From an uncultured Campylobacter sp. (lineage in GTDB: Bacteria > Campylobacterota > Campylobacteria > Campylobacterales > Campylobacteraceae): a DNA stretch of 64,000 bases. Of this stretch, positions 8,533-16,670 are shown in pieces. The stretch lies in contig NZ_CALHGM010000040.1 in the NCBI RefSeq assembly GCF_938030145.1, forward strand, positions 85,457-149,456, given 5' to 3'. Within the stretch, counting starts at the first letter, position 1; each line of letters opens with the position of its first letter. The notes beneath the pieces were generated by a model. That model did no database searches, was not told where the DNA came from, and saw only the letters and a list, made by a program, of their open reading frames with translations. Both the position numbers and the translations under genes were made by a program.

Positions 8533-9765
8533 TTAGGCTTCGCATAACAGCTCCTCGTAGTAATTTTTAAGCGAGCTAATATAATTTTGCAGCGTCAAAG
8601 CTTGCTTGAACTTGGCGTGTTTTTGCGCAAAAGCCCGGGCGTATTTGCCGTAAGTGCGGTAAATTTCATCGATCTTGGCGCCCAGATCCGCCGCCTCGCA
8701 TAAAAACTCCTCGCTTAAAATTTCCGAAATTCCGCCCACGCGGGTAGATATCAGCACGGGCGAATAAAAAATACCTTCGATCAAAATCACCGGAAAGCCC
8801 TCCTTGCGCGAGCTGATGACGTGCAGGTGCGATGCGCTCAGAATAGCTGCAACGTCGTCGCAAAAGCCGCACAGCCGCACGTGGTCCTGTAATTTTAGCG
8901 AATCGATTAAATTTTGCAAATTTTGCCTCTCGCCGCCCTGCCCGTAAATTTTAAGCTCGAAATCAAATTTCAGCTCGCTTGCGGCGCGGATCAAAAGATC
9001 AAAACCCTTGATCTTATCGAGTCTGCCGACCGCGACGATGTTAAATTTAAAATTTTCCGCCGCTGCGCTTGCGCCCTGTTGCGATACGAATACGCCGCTA
9101 GTCTTATTTTGCGATGCGTCCGCATCCAAAGCCCTATCCTGCGACATATGCGCCCCGCTAAGCGTATCTTGCGACGCAAATGCAGAGCCAGCCCTATTTT
9201 GCGACGTATTCGCAGCGCCAGCCGAGTCGCCGCGCGCATTCTTTATTTCCTTGAGCGCTTCGTTTGCGGCACCCTCCGCGTCCTTGCAGCGCGCGAGAAT
9301 TTCATGATTTGCAAACTCCCGCCGCGGCTCTATGCCGAAATATATCACCTTCGCGGCGTGATTTATCGTGGTTGCGACCTTGCGCGAGGCTGCGATGACG
9401 TTTCGCACGCGATCAAAAACGGGCGCTTTGCGGTCGTTGTGTTTGGTCGCAACAAGCTTAAGATTTAAAAATTTTTCGACTACAAAGCCGATCTGCGCGG
9501 CTTTGGCGCCGTGTGAATGTAAAATTTCAAATCCGCCCGAGCGTAAAAACCGATAAATTTCAGCGAACAAAAACGGATTGTAGCGCTTGTCGCGGCTTTT
9601 GTACTGATAAATTTGCACGCGAGCATCCAGACGCTGCAAAAACTCGCATCTATCGGGCACGATTAGCGCCGCCTGCTCGCTTTTGCAAAGCTCATTTAGC
9701 GAGTCGATCACGATCTTTTCGACGCCGCCGTAAAATCTGGAGCAGCAAAGATAGGCGATTTTCAT
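8533..9765 (-). CDS. GT4-family glycosyltransferase with a repeat insert
   Basis: The 410-residue enzyme has a GT-B fold: an N-terminal Rossmann half (CCSRFYGGVEKIVIDSLNEL, then ILHSHGAKAA) and a C-terminal half starting VAVGRLDKIKGFDLLIRA. The donor-binding E-x7-E motif is EGFPVILIE. Between the halves, residues about 160-238 are low complexity and contain five 10-residue repeats of SQ(N/D)-type that no GT4 core needs. The start overlaps the upstream deacetylase stop by ATGA. It probably adds a sugar to the lipooligosaccharide core. Sugar specificity is unknown. The insert is likely a surface linker rather than a disruption, since frame and both halves are intact. Confidence 0.85.
   Translation of the reverse strand: MKIAYLCCSRFYGGVEKIVIDSLNELCKSEQAALIVPDRCEFLQRLDARVQIYQYKSRDKRYNPFLFAEIYRFLRSGGFEILHSHGAKAAQIGFVVEKFLNLKLVATKHNDRKAPVFDRVRNVIAASRKVATTINHAAKVIYFGIEPRREFANHEILARCKDAEGAANEALKEIKNARGDSAGAANTSQNRAGSAFASQDTLSGAHMSQDRALDADASQNKTSGVFVSQQGASAAAENFKFNIVAVGRLDKIKGFDLLIRAASELKFDFELKIYGQGGERQNLQNLIDSLKLQDHVRLCGFCDDVAAILSASHLHVISSRKEGFPVILIEGIFYSPVLISTRVGGISEILSEEFLCEAADLGAKIDEIYRTYGKYARAFAQKHAKFKQALTLQNYISSLKNYYEELLCEA
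9056..9205 (-). repeat. Five 30-bp tandem repeats inside a glycosyltransferase gene
   Basis: The plus strand shows TGCGA recurring at an exact 30-bp spacing, with CGA at 9081, 9111, 9141, 9171 and 9201. Each unit encodes ten residues with a SQN, SQD or SQQ core, preceded by variable small residues. The units have diverged in sequence but kept the period, so the array grew by duplication and has since drifted. Confidence 0.85.
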
Positions 9766-10574
9766 CTATTTCTGCCCTTCTTCATCTTCAAAATGAAGCT
9801 CAAAAGCCCCTGTCTGCCGCTAACCATGATGCGCGGAATTTCAAAATTTGAGTAGTGAGGGCGCAACACGTCGTTTTGGGTCGTAACGGCGCAGCTAAAG
9901 CCCGCCTTGCGCGCGCAGCGCACGCTAATCTCGTCATAAAAGCCGAACGGATAGGCAAAGGCGCTGCAAGGGACGTCAAATTTCGCCTCTATTTCGCGCT
10001 TTGATTCACTCATCTGACGCAGCTGCTCTGCCGCGTCTAAGCTAGGTAAGTTCGCGTGATCGAGCGTATGCGAGCCGATCTCGATGAGCCCGCTTTGCAA
10101 AAGCTCGCGAACCTCATCGTCGCTTAGCATCTCCTCGCGATTTAGCTCATCGCTTGATTTTTTCAGATCCTTATCGGTCGCCCAATTCCCCTCAAAGCGC
10201 CGGTTCACGATGAAAATCGTCGCCTTAAAGCCGTATTTTTGCAAAAGAGGCAGGGCGCCCGTAAGATTATCGCGATACCCGTCGTCGAAGGTAATGCAAA
10301 CCGCCTTTGCGGGCTTTTTATCCAAACTCGCAAGCTCACTTAGAGTGTAGCTCATAAAGCCGTTTCGCTTCAGCCACGCAAGCTGCTTCTCAAACGCGGC
10401 GGGCTCTACGCGCAGACGGTTAAATTTAGAGGCGCGCTTTGGCAGATGCTCGCGGATCATATGATACATCAGCACGCGCGGATACTCGTAAGGTTGGTCC
10501 TTCGCCCACCACGCAAAGCGCAGGCAAAACCACGCAAAAAGCGCCGCAAAAGCCAAAACCGCCGCGTAGATCAT
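9762..10574 (-). CDS. Membrane-anchored polysaccharide deacetylase (NodB/CE4), second copy
   Basis: The chosen start gives 270 residues beginning MIYAAVLAFAALFAWF, a single membrane anchor. The NodB domain carries CITFDDGYRDN and GSHTLDHANL, with YPRVLMYHMIREH ahead of it as in the first deacetylase gene. The ATG overlaps the stop of a newly noted 59-residue ORF by ATGA; the longer reading from 10682 runs through that ORF and is less likely. The two copies share their architecture and several motifs, so they are paralogues that may act on different residues of one glycan. Confidence 0.85.
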   Translation of the reverse strand: MIYAAVLAFAALFAWFCLRFAWWAKDQPYEYPRVLMYHMIREHLPKRASKFNRLRVEPAAFEKQLAWLKRNGFMSYTLSELASLDKKPAKAVCITFDDGYRDNLTGALPLLQKYGFKATIFIVNRRFEGNWATDKDLKKSSDELNREEMLSDDEVRELLQSGLIEIGSHTLDHANLPSLDAAEQLRQMSESKREIEAKFDVPCSAFAYPFGFYDEISVRCARKAGFSCAVTTQNDVLRPHYSNFEIPRIMVSGRQGLLSFILKMKKGRNR

Positions 10575-10750
10575 CGCTCGATCCTTACGCGATAAGCCAA
10601 AAAGCTCAAAATCGTAGCCAGACTTAGCGCCGCAAAGGAGATCTGATAGACCGCGTTTTTGAAAAACAGCGACGCGCACCAAAGAAGCAGCAGCGTTAAA
10701 AATGCGATCCTCCAGCCGCTAGGCGCGTTTTCGTAAAAAAATTTTTTCAT
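10571..10750 (-). CDS. Small two-TM protein, 59 aa, coupled on both sides
   Basis: A 59-residue frame starts MKKFFYENAPSGWRIAFL and contains two hydrophobic stretches (about residues 14-30 and 34-52) and a basic C-terminus. Its ATG overlaps the stop of the upstream GT4 gene by ATGA, and its TGA overlaps the ATG of the deacetylase by the same motif, so it fills the gap exactly. This double coupling is strong evidence of a real gene. I do not recognise the family. A role in organising the membrane glycan enzymes is only suggested by position. Confidence 0.75.
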   Translation of the reverse strand: MKKFFYENAPSGWRIAFLTLLLLWCASLFFKNAVYQISFAALSLATILSFLAYRVRIER

Positions 10751-11823
10751 ATTAAACTCTCATAAACCTTTATCGTTTTTTCTACCATCTGCTTTAGGCT
10801 GAAGTTTTGCGAAACGTAGCCGTAGCCGTCAAATTTCAGCTCGCGCGCGGGGGCAAACAGCCCCGCTAACGCCTGCGCGTCGCCCGCGTCAAAAAAATAA
10901 CCGTTTTCGCCCTCTCTTACGATATCCAGCGCGCCGCCGTGACGGGTCGCTATCACCGGGCAATTCAGCGCGATCGCCTCAGCCATCGAGCGCCCAAAGC
11001 TCTCGGGCTTGCTTGAAGCGCTTACCGTGACCGACGAGAGCGAGTAAATCTCGGCCACCTTGCTCTGCGAACCTGCAAAAATTACGCGCTCGTCTAGTCC
11101 AAGCCCCTCTACGAGCGATTTTAGCTCGGAAAAATACTCGTTGCGATCCGCTCTCACGCCGCCTACGATCAAAATTTTAAGCTTTTGTTCGCTTGCCAAA
11201 GCCGCGGCGCGGATCAGGGTTTTGTAATCCTTAATCTGCGTGATGCGCCCAACGCCCGAGACGATGAAATCATCCTGCGCGAGGTTAAAATTCTGTCTAA
11301 ATTCCGCGATGAAGCGCTCGTCTAAATTTTTGGGATTAAATTTTTCTAGATCGATGCCGCGCGGAATGATCGTGATCTTGGCCGCATCCACGCCGTAGCT
11401 TCGCACCACGTGATCGCGCGCATAGCCGCTAGGGCAGATGATCGCGTCCGCATCCGTCATGATTTTGCTGTAAAAATTTACGGAATTTATCCCATGCACG
11501 GTGCTTACGATCTTTGCACGCGGGCGAGCAAACTTAACCAGCCACGCCGGCACGCGTGAGCGGACATGCACGATGTCGGGAGCGATCCTGCTTAAAATTT
11601 TACGCAGCTTTAAAACGCGCGCCGCAACGCTTAGGATATTTTTGGAGCAAACGTCGAGCTGTACGTGCACGCCGCCCTCGTTTTCTATCTTTGGCGCCAA
11701 TTTGCCGCCGTTACTGATAACGAAATTTTCGATGCCGCGCCGCGCAAACTCCCTATTTAGCTCGACTACGCCGCGCTCGACGCCGCCTTCGTTAAGCTCG
11801 GGCAGGATTTGCACGACCCTCAT
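10747..11823 (-). CDS. GT4-family glycosyltransferase
   Basis: The 358-residue protein is a standard-length GT-B enzyme. It opens VVQILPELNEGGVERGVVEL, the glycine-rich acceptor-side motif. The C-terminal Rossmann half has SGVGRITQIKDYKTLIRA and KPESFGRSMAEAIAL, the E-x7-E donor-binding motif. HVRSRVPAW and STVHGIN are also typical. It is coupled by ATGA overlaps to the ELM1-like gene upstream and the 59-residue ORF downstream. It is likely to build the lipooligosaccharide outer core. There is no low-complexity insert, unlike the other GT4 of the locus. Confidence 0.88.
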   Translation of the reverse strand: MRVVQILPELNEGGVERGVVELNREFARRGIENFVISNGGKLAPKIENEGGVHVQLDVCSKNILSVAARVLKLRKILSRIAPDIVHVRSRVPAWLVKFARPRAKIVSTVHGINSVNFYSKIMTDADAIICPSGYARDHVVRSYGVDAAKITIIPRGIDLEKFNPKNLDERFIAEFRQNFNLAQDDFIVSGVGRITQIKDYKTLIRAAALASEQKLKILIVGGVRADRNEYFSELKSLVEGLGLDERVIFAGSQSKVAEIYSLSSVTVSASSKPESFGRSMAEAIALNCPVIATRHGGALDIVREGENGYFFDAGDAQALAGLFAPARELKFDGYGYVSQNFSLKQMVEKTIKVYESLI

Positions 11824-13223
11824 ATTTTTATCCCCCTCACAAACGCCCCAAGATCGTACTTCGCGGTCTTTTTTGGCTTCGCACCCTCGCTGTAGCGCCT
11901 AGCATAGCCCGTAGAAACGAGAGCACTTATAAAATCGTCAAATTTATTATGAGCGTCTTTGCGCTTTAAACTCAAAATAGCTACGCTCGCGCTCCCGTTA
12001 GATGCAGCCTCGCTTATCATCGAGACGCTATCCTCGCTGATAAAGACCCACTCGCACTGCGCCAAAAAATCGCCGATCGGATTTACGGGCTCTCGGCTAT
12101 AAATCACGCTGTAATCCCAGCCAAGCTTTTCTAGCGCGCTCTCGGTAGCCCTCGGCGTGCGCGGAGAGGTCGTTAGCGCAAACTCGCAGTCCGCAAACTG
12201 CGCCCTTACGCCCTCTATCTGCTTTAAAATTTCATCCCCCATCTCAAAGCAGGAATTCGGCCCGCCGATGATAAATCCGATGGATTTGCGCTGCGGCCTA
12301 TACAGCCCCTGCGGGCGCGAAAAACTAAGCGAGACGGGCGAAATTTTTAGATTTGCACGCGGCTTTGGGCGGTCATGCGCGCCTGCGATGATGACGCTAA
12401 AATCCTTGCGGTAGCCCTTCGGATACATTAGTGCTATACTCGGCTTTGCATATCTGCGCGCGTAAAATTTCAGCGCGTAATAGGTCGTAGAGCCCGCGCC
12501 TACGAACAGATCGAAATCTGCGAAATTTAAATTGCGATCTGATGCAGCATCTAAATTTCTGCCATTCGGTGCGGCATCTAAATTTACGCTATCCGGCGCG
12601 GCGGGACTATTTAAAGCAGAATTGTTTAAATTCGATCTGTTTTTGCAGTCTGCCACCGTGTCTCCTCCACTGAGATCGCACTTAAAAATTTTAAAATAAA
12701 GCCCGAAAAAATCAAGCACGTAGGAGCAAAGCTTAAGAAGCTTGTTTGCGTAAGCAATCTTGCAAATGCAAAACTCAAGCCCTCTTAGCTCGCAAAATGC
12801 GATGCTTTGGTTCTCGTGCCCTTTGCGGCCGTCGCTTAAGATGAGCACTTTTCGATGCGAATTTTTTGCTGCGGGCGGATTTGCGCAGGAGCTTTCGCTG
12901 TTTAAATTTAAAGAGCCGCCGCCTGCGTGCCACGCGTAATCTGAGGCACCCGATCTTAAATTTTTATATCTAAAATTTTCGCGGCGTAAAATGTAAGAGG
13001 GGCTACCGCAAAACGATATAAAATTTTTGAAATCCGAATTTTTGCTCGCTCGCGTGGCGGCGATCGCCATAGAGCTTTCGCGATTTAAAATTTTACCTTC
13101 TCGCGCGGCTCTACTTAAATTTACGACGCTTTGCTCTTTTGCAAAGAGGCGCGAGCCCTGCGGCGCGGATAAATTTCTCGCGATGCCCTGTTTGCTCTCG
13201 CCTCTTGAAATTTGCCGCGCCAT
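11820..13223 (-). CDS. ELM1/GtrOC1-family putative glycosyltransferase with long inserts
   Basis: The recognisable Mito_fiss_Elm1-type core starts at about residue 125 with KVLILSDGRKGHENQS. It continues with VGAGSTTYYALKFYARR, the GFIIGGPNSCFEMG motif and VFISEDSVSMISEAA, the usual signatures of this GT-B-like family found in LPS loci. Residues 1-122 are an extra low-complexity head, and about 186-232 hold an insert with two NLDAA-type repeats. I start it at MARQISRG because that ATG overlaps the lpxL stop as TGATG. The acceptor is unknown. The extension resembles the inserts in mnmE and truA of this window. Confidence 0.75.
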   Translation of the reverse strand: MARQISRGESKQGIARNLSAPQGSRLFAKEQSVVNLSRAAREGKILNRESSMAIAATRASKNSDFKNFISFCGSPSYILRRENFRYKNLRSGASDYAWHAGGGSLNLNSESSCANPPAAKNSHRKVLILSDGRKGHENQSIAFCELRGLEFCICKIAYANKLLKLCSYVLDFFGLYFKIFKCDLSGGDTVADCKNRSNLNNSALNSPAAPDSVNLDAAPNGRNLDAASDRNLNFADFDLFVGAGSTTYYALKFYARRYAKPSIALMYPKGYRKDFSVIIAGAHDRPKPRANLKISPVSLSFSRPQGLYRPQRKSIGFIIGGPNSCFEMGDEILKQIEGVRAQFADCEFALTTSPRTPRATESALEKLGWDYSVIYSREPVNPIGDFLAQCEWVFISEDSVSMISEAASNGSASVAILSLKRKDAHNKFDDFISALVSTGYARRYSEGAKPKKTAKYDLGAFVRGIKI

Positions 13224-14104
13224 CAGTCCATTTTCCATCGTTTGTGTATCCAAAACCACTGCTGCGGCGCAGTTCGCACAACCTCTTCGAAAATGTCATT
13301 GCACTTTTGCGTGATAAACAGTTCGGCCTCGTCCTTATTTAGCCCCTCAGGTAGCGGCGGGAAATCCTTGATCACGATCTCGTAGCGATCATCCTCTCCG
13401 CGGCGCGCAAAAATGGGTATCAGCACGGGGCGAAATTTCAAATAAAGCGACGCGATAGTCTTCGTGGTGTAGCACTGTCGTCCAAAAAAGGTCGTAATCA
13501 GGCTGTTTTTAGGGCCTGGCTTTTGATCGGGCAGAATGCCTACGTTGCGTCCTTGTTTTAGTGCCTGTACGAGCCTGCGCATCGCATCGTCTTTATAAAT
13601 GAGGTCGTTGCCGTAGCGCTCGCGAAAGGGCGCCACGAGCCGCTCTTCGATCAGCTCGTTATCGCTGCGGCGCCCCACTACCGAGACGGGAAAGCCGTTA
13701 GCGCCGAAAAAATTGGCTAGAATTTCCCAGTTTCCAAAATGCGCGGTAAAAAATAAAATCCCGTGCGGATTATCACCTTTTAGCTTTCGGACGCGCTCTA
13801 GCGCCTGCTCGCCGTTTGAAATCAGATCATCAAATTTTAGTCTACCATTGTAAAATAAAAGCGTGTCGGTAAGCGTCCTAGCGATACTGCGAAAATTCTC
13901 GATCGCAAGAGAGTGAAGCTCACTTTCGCTTTTTTGCGGATAGGCGGCGCGAAGGTTATCCTGCGCGACTTTAACGCGCCTGCTAAGCTTCCACGATGCA
14001 AAAAGTGCAAGCTTGTCGAAAAATGCGAATATGAAGCTTTTCGGCGCGAATTTTGCAAATTTTATCAGACCCAGCGCCAAAAAATATTGGATTTTTTCCT
14101 TCAT
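13223..14104 (-). CDS. Lipid A biosynthesis acyltransferase (LpxL/HtrB-type)
   Basis: This 293-residue inner-membrane acyltransferase transfers a secondary acyl chain to the Kdo2-lipid A precursor. It has an N-terminal hydrophobic region and the catalytic H-x4-(D/E) motif in TAHFGNWEILANFFG. GILPDQKPGPKN and the C-terminal QQWFWIHKRWK are also typical of LpxL/LpxM. The length is normal. The stop overlaps the ATG of the ELM1-like gene by one base. It opens the lipooligosaccharide gene run on this strand, 59 bp after mnmE. Which acyl position it serves cannot be told. Confidence 0.92.
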   Translation of the reverse strand: MKEKIQYFLALGLIKFAKFAPKSFIFAFFDKLALFASWKLSRRVKVAQDNLRAAYPQKSESELHSLAIENFRSIARTLTDTLLFYNGRLKFDDLISNGEQALERVRKLKGDNPHGILFFTAHFGNWEILANFFGANGFPVSVVGRRSDNELIEERLVAPFRERYGNDLIYKDDAMRRLVQALKQGRNVGILPDQKPGPKNSLITTFFGRQCYTTKTIASLYLKFRPVLIPIFARRGEDDRYEIVIKDFPPLPEGLNKDEAELFITQKCNDIFEEVVRTAPQQWFWIHKRWKMD

Positions 14105-14163
14105 AAAGACCTCGTTTTAAATGCGAGATTATATTGAATTTTGGCTAATTAGTAGCTAAAACG

Positions 14164-15912
14164 CTATTTACCGAGGCAAAAATTGCTAAACATTTCGTCT
14201 AGAATTTCGTCTCGCTCAAATGGACGCGAAATACGTGCAATCGCCTCAATCGCGCGATTTATCTCAAATGCAAAAAGCTCAAGTTCGCCGCAAGCCAGGC
14301 GCTCGCTCGCATTTTTAAGAGCCGCAAGCGCGCTCTCGCAAGATAGAATTTGCCGCTCATTACTCAGCATAAGACCATCGAAATTTTGAGAATTTAAGTA
14401 GCTCTCAAGCGCGGTTAAAATTTTATCCACACCCTCGTTTGCAGAAATTTCAAGTGACGTAAAAATGGAATTTGCTTGGGTAGTTTGCTTAGCGGAATTT
14501 ATTGCAGAGCTACTAGGCGCGATGGAATTTGCAGAATTTTGTTTGAAATCATCTTGAGTAAAATTCCCCGCAGCACAGCTTGCAGTAACGCGCTCGGTAT
14601 TTGGCGACACTAGTCCCGCTTTTGCGGCGGAATTCTGCCCCACCAGATTTATGGAATTCGCAAGAGCTATTTGGCTTGTAGGCGCGGAATTTGTGGAAGT
14701 AGAATTTTGCGCGCTTAAGTCACGCTTTAAATTTTTAGCTTTTAAATTCTGCGCGCAGGAATTTAAAAAAACATCGCAGGTCCGACTTTGCTTTAAATTT
14801 TCGGCTGTGAAATTCTCTGATATGGGATTTTTGACTGCGAAATTTTTTTCAGAAAAAGCCTCTAAATCCTCGCCAAGATCCTCCACGCTAGGATGAAATT
14901 TACGAGGCAGGTCACATTTATTTAAAACGTAGATGATTTTTTTGTCTTTTTGTTCACGCAATATTTTTAGGATCTGCGCGTCCTCGGAGTCCCATTCGCG
15001 ACTTGCATCAAACACTGCCAAAATCACGTCCGCCTCGATTGCAGCGCGAAGCGAATATGAAATGCCGATACTTTCGAGCTTTGAGCCGCTGTGTCTGATA
15101 CCTGCAGTATCGACTATACGGATTAGATGGGTGCCTATTTGCAAGCTTTCTTCGATGAGATCGCGCGTAGTGCCCGCTTCGTCGCTCACGATAGCGCGAC
15201 TAAAGCTCAGCATAGAATTTAAAATGCTTGATTTACCGACATTGGGCTTACCCACAATCGCTACTTTAAAGCCCTCGATCAACCCCTTTCGGCTGCGGCT
15301 GATGCGAGTGATTTTTTCTAGCGAAGCGATATTTTGGCTAAGCATTTCTTGCGAGTTTTGCAGCACATCAGAAGGCAGATCGTCCTCCGCGTAGTCGATG
15401 CAAACCTCGACAAAAGCTAGCGTCTTAACCAGAGCCGCGCGCAGATTTGCGACGAAGTCTGCTAGCTCGCCTCGCAGGCTGCGCGATAAAGCTTTAGCCG
15501 CACTTTGCGAGCGCGAATTAATCAGATCGCTTATGGCTTCCGCTTTACTAAGATCCATTTTACCGTTTAAAAAAGCTCGCTTACTAAACTCGCCCGGATT
15601 TGCTATGCGCGCGCCCAGAGCCAGCACGGCATCTAACGCCAAGGACGAAGCCGTAAAGCCGCCGTGGGTCTGCACTTCTACGACATCCTCACCAGTAAAG
15701 CTATGCGGAGCTTTAAAATATATCAAAATCGCCTCGCCGAACGCTTCGCCGCTCGCGTCAAAAAGATTTACAAGCGTAGCATAGCGAGGGCGCAAAGAAC
15801 TGCGATGTGAAAGGCTTAGGGCGATAGATAGCGCTTCCTCGCCTGAAATTCTAACTATGCAAATTCCGCCGATACCGTGAGCCGTAGCGATAGCGGCGAT
15901 AGTCTCGCTCAC
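14164..15912 (-). CDS. mnmE: tRNA modification GTPase MnmE with a large G-domain insert
   Basis: MnmE, with MnmG, installs the cmnm5 modification on U34 of tRNAs. The N-terminal domain (about 1-120) and helical domain are intact. The GTPase motifs are GKPNVGKSS (221-229), DTAG (268-271), NKCD (331-334) and a G5-like ISANEG (489-494), and the protein ends with CLGK, carrying the catalytic cysteine. Normal proteins are about 450 residues; this one has 582, because about 145 residues rich in Asn, Ser, Ala and Phe lie between G4 and G5. The reading frame and every key motif survive, so it is probably functional. It follows jag after a 2-bp gap. Confidence 0.95.
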   Translation of the reverse strand: MSETIAAIATAHGIGGICIVRISGEEALSIALSLSHRSSLRPRYATLVNLFDASGEAFGEAILIYFKAPHSFTGEDVVEVQTHGGFTASSLALDAVLALGARIANPGEFSKRAFLNGKMDLSKAEAISDLINSRSQSAAKALSRSLRGELADFVANLRAALVKTLAFVEVCIDYAEDDLPSDVLQNSQEMLSQNIASLEKITRISRSRKGLIEGFKVAIVGKPNVGKSSILNSMLSFSRAIVSDEAGTTRDLIEESLQIGTHLIRIVDTAGIRHSGSKLESIGISYSLRAAIEADVILAVFDASREWDSEDAQILKILREQKDKKIIYVLNKCDLPRKFHPSVEDLGEDLEAFSEKNFAVKNPISENFTAENLKQSRTCDVFLNSCAQNLKAKNLKRDLSAQNSTSTNSAPTSQIALANSINLVGQNSAAKAGLVSPNTERVTASCAAGNFTQDDFKQNSANSIAPSSSAINSAKQTTQANSIFTSLEISANEGVDKILTALESYLNSQNFDGLMLSNERQILSCESALAALKNASERLACGELELFAFEINRAIEAIARISRPFERDEILDEMFSNFCLGK

Positions 15913-15914
15913 GA

Positions 15915-16670
15915 TTAGCTTTTTTCGTCTACGATGACGATTTTGCCGCTACGCGTGGATTTTATGCCCACGAAACGATCCGGATATGCTTGTTTTAGCT
16001 TGTCGGCTACGATTTTGATAAATGCGCCATCAAAAGCTTTCGTGACAATACGCTCATTTCCGGAGCGCTCTACGAGTGCATTTACATAAGAATCGATAAA
16101 TCGTTCTTGATTTTGTAAAAATTCCGCGATTTCAAAAACCACAGCAAGATCGTATCTGATGCTGATCCAGTTGTAAATCATATACGAAAGTGCCTTGTAG
16201 CGGTGTCCTTCTTTGCCTATCAAAAGCGCGCTATCCTCGCCTTGCAGCTTGATATAGACGGTATTTTCGTCGATTTTGCTAACATCGCTAACTTCGATAT
16301 TAAACTCGCTTGATCTAAAAAGTGCAGATAGCTTCTCTTTGATATCGGATAAAATTTCATCCGTCACAACGCCCTTTTGCTTTTCTTTGCGATGTTTAGA
16401 ATGCGTGGCGCGCGGACTTTGCGGCTCTGATTTATCGCCCTGCTTTTTCTCTGCTTTGCCGACTTTATTTTGCGGGGCGTTAAATTCCGGATTTTCGCTA
16501 AATTTCTCCCCTTCCAAAACCGCTTCTATAATGGCATTTTTCTTAAAAAAGCCCAAAAATCCGCTGCTTGGATGCTGCAGTACGCGCACGTTAAGCTGCG
16601 TTACTGAGCATTCCAGCTCAGCTGCTGCTTTATTATATGCGTCTTTTAAATTTTCTGCTTCAATTATCAT
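15915..16670 (-). CDS. jag: Jag/KhpB-type RNA-binding protein
   Basis: The 251-residue protein has an N-terminal Jag_N-like domain (EAENLKDAYNKAAAELECSV, ending near the usual HPSSGFLGFFKKNA motif at about 33-46). A charged lysine-rich linker follows (about 65-105). Next are a KH-type domain with LLIGKEGHRYKALSYMIY, and a C-terminal R3H-like segment. It binds RNA in other bacteria and sits beside yidC in most genomes, as here. It overlaps yidC by ATGA and is followed by mnmE. The family assignment is secure; the RNA targets are unknown. Confidence 0.9.
   Translation of the reverse strand: MIIEAENLKDAYNKAAAELECSVTQLNVRVLQHPSSGFLGFFKKNAIIEAVLEGEKFSENPEFNAPQNKVGKAEKKQGDKSEPQSPRATHSKHRKEKQKGVVTDEILSDIKEKLSALFRSSEFNIEVSDVSKIDENTVYIKLQGEDSALLIGKEGHRYKALSYMIYNWISIRYDLAVVFEIAEFLQNQERFIDSYVNALVERSGNERIVTKAFDGAFIKIVADKLKQAYPDRFVGIKSTRSGKIVIVDEKS

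Noticed and set aside
8914..9468. 184-codon plus-strand frame opposite the GT4 gene
   Set aside because: It is antisense to a clear glycosyltransferase and its length is explained by the 30-bp repeats, which keep all frames open.
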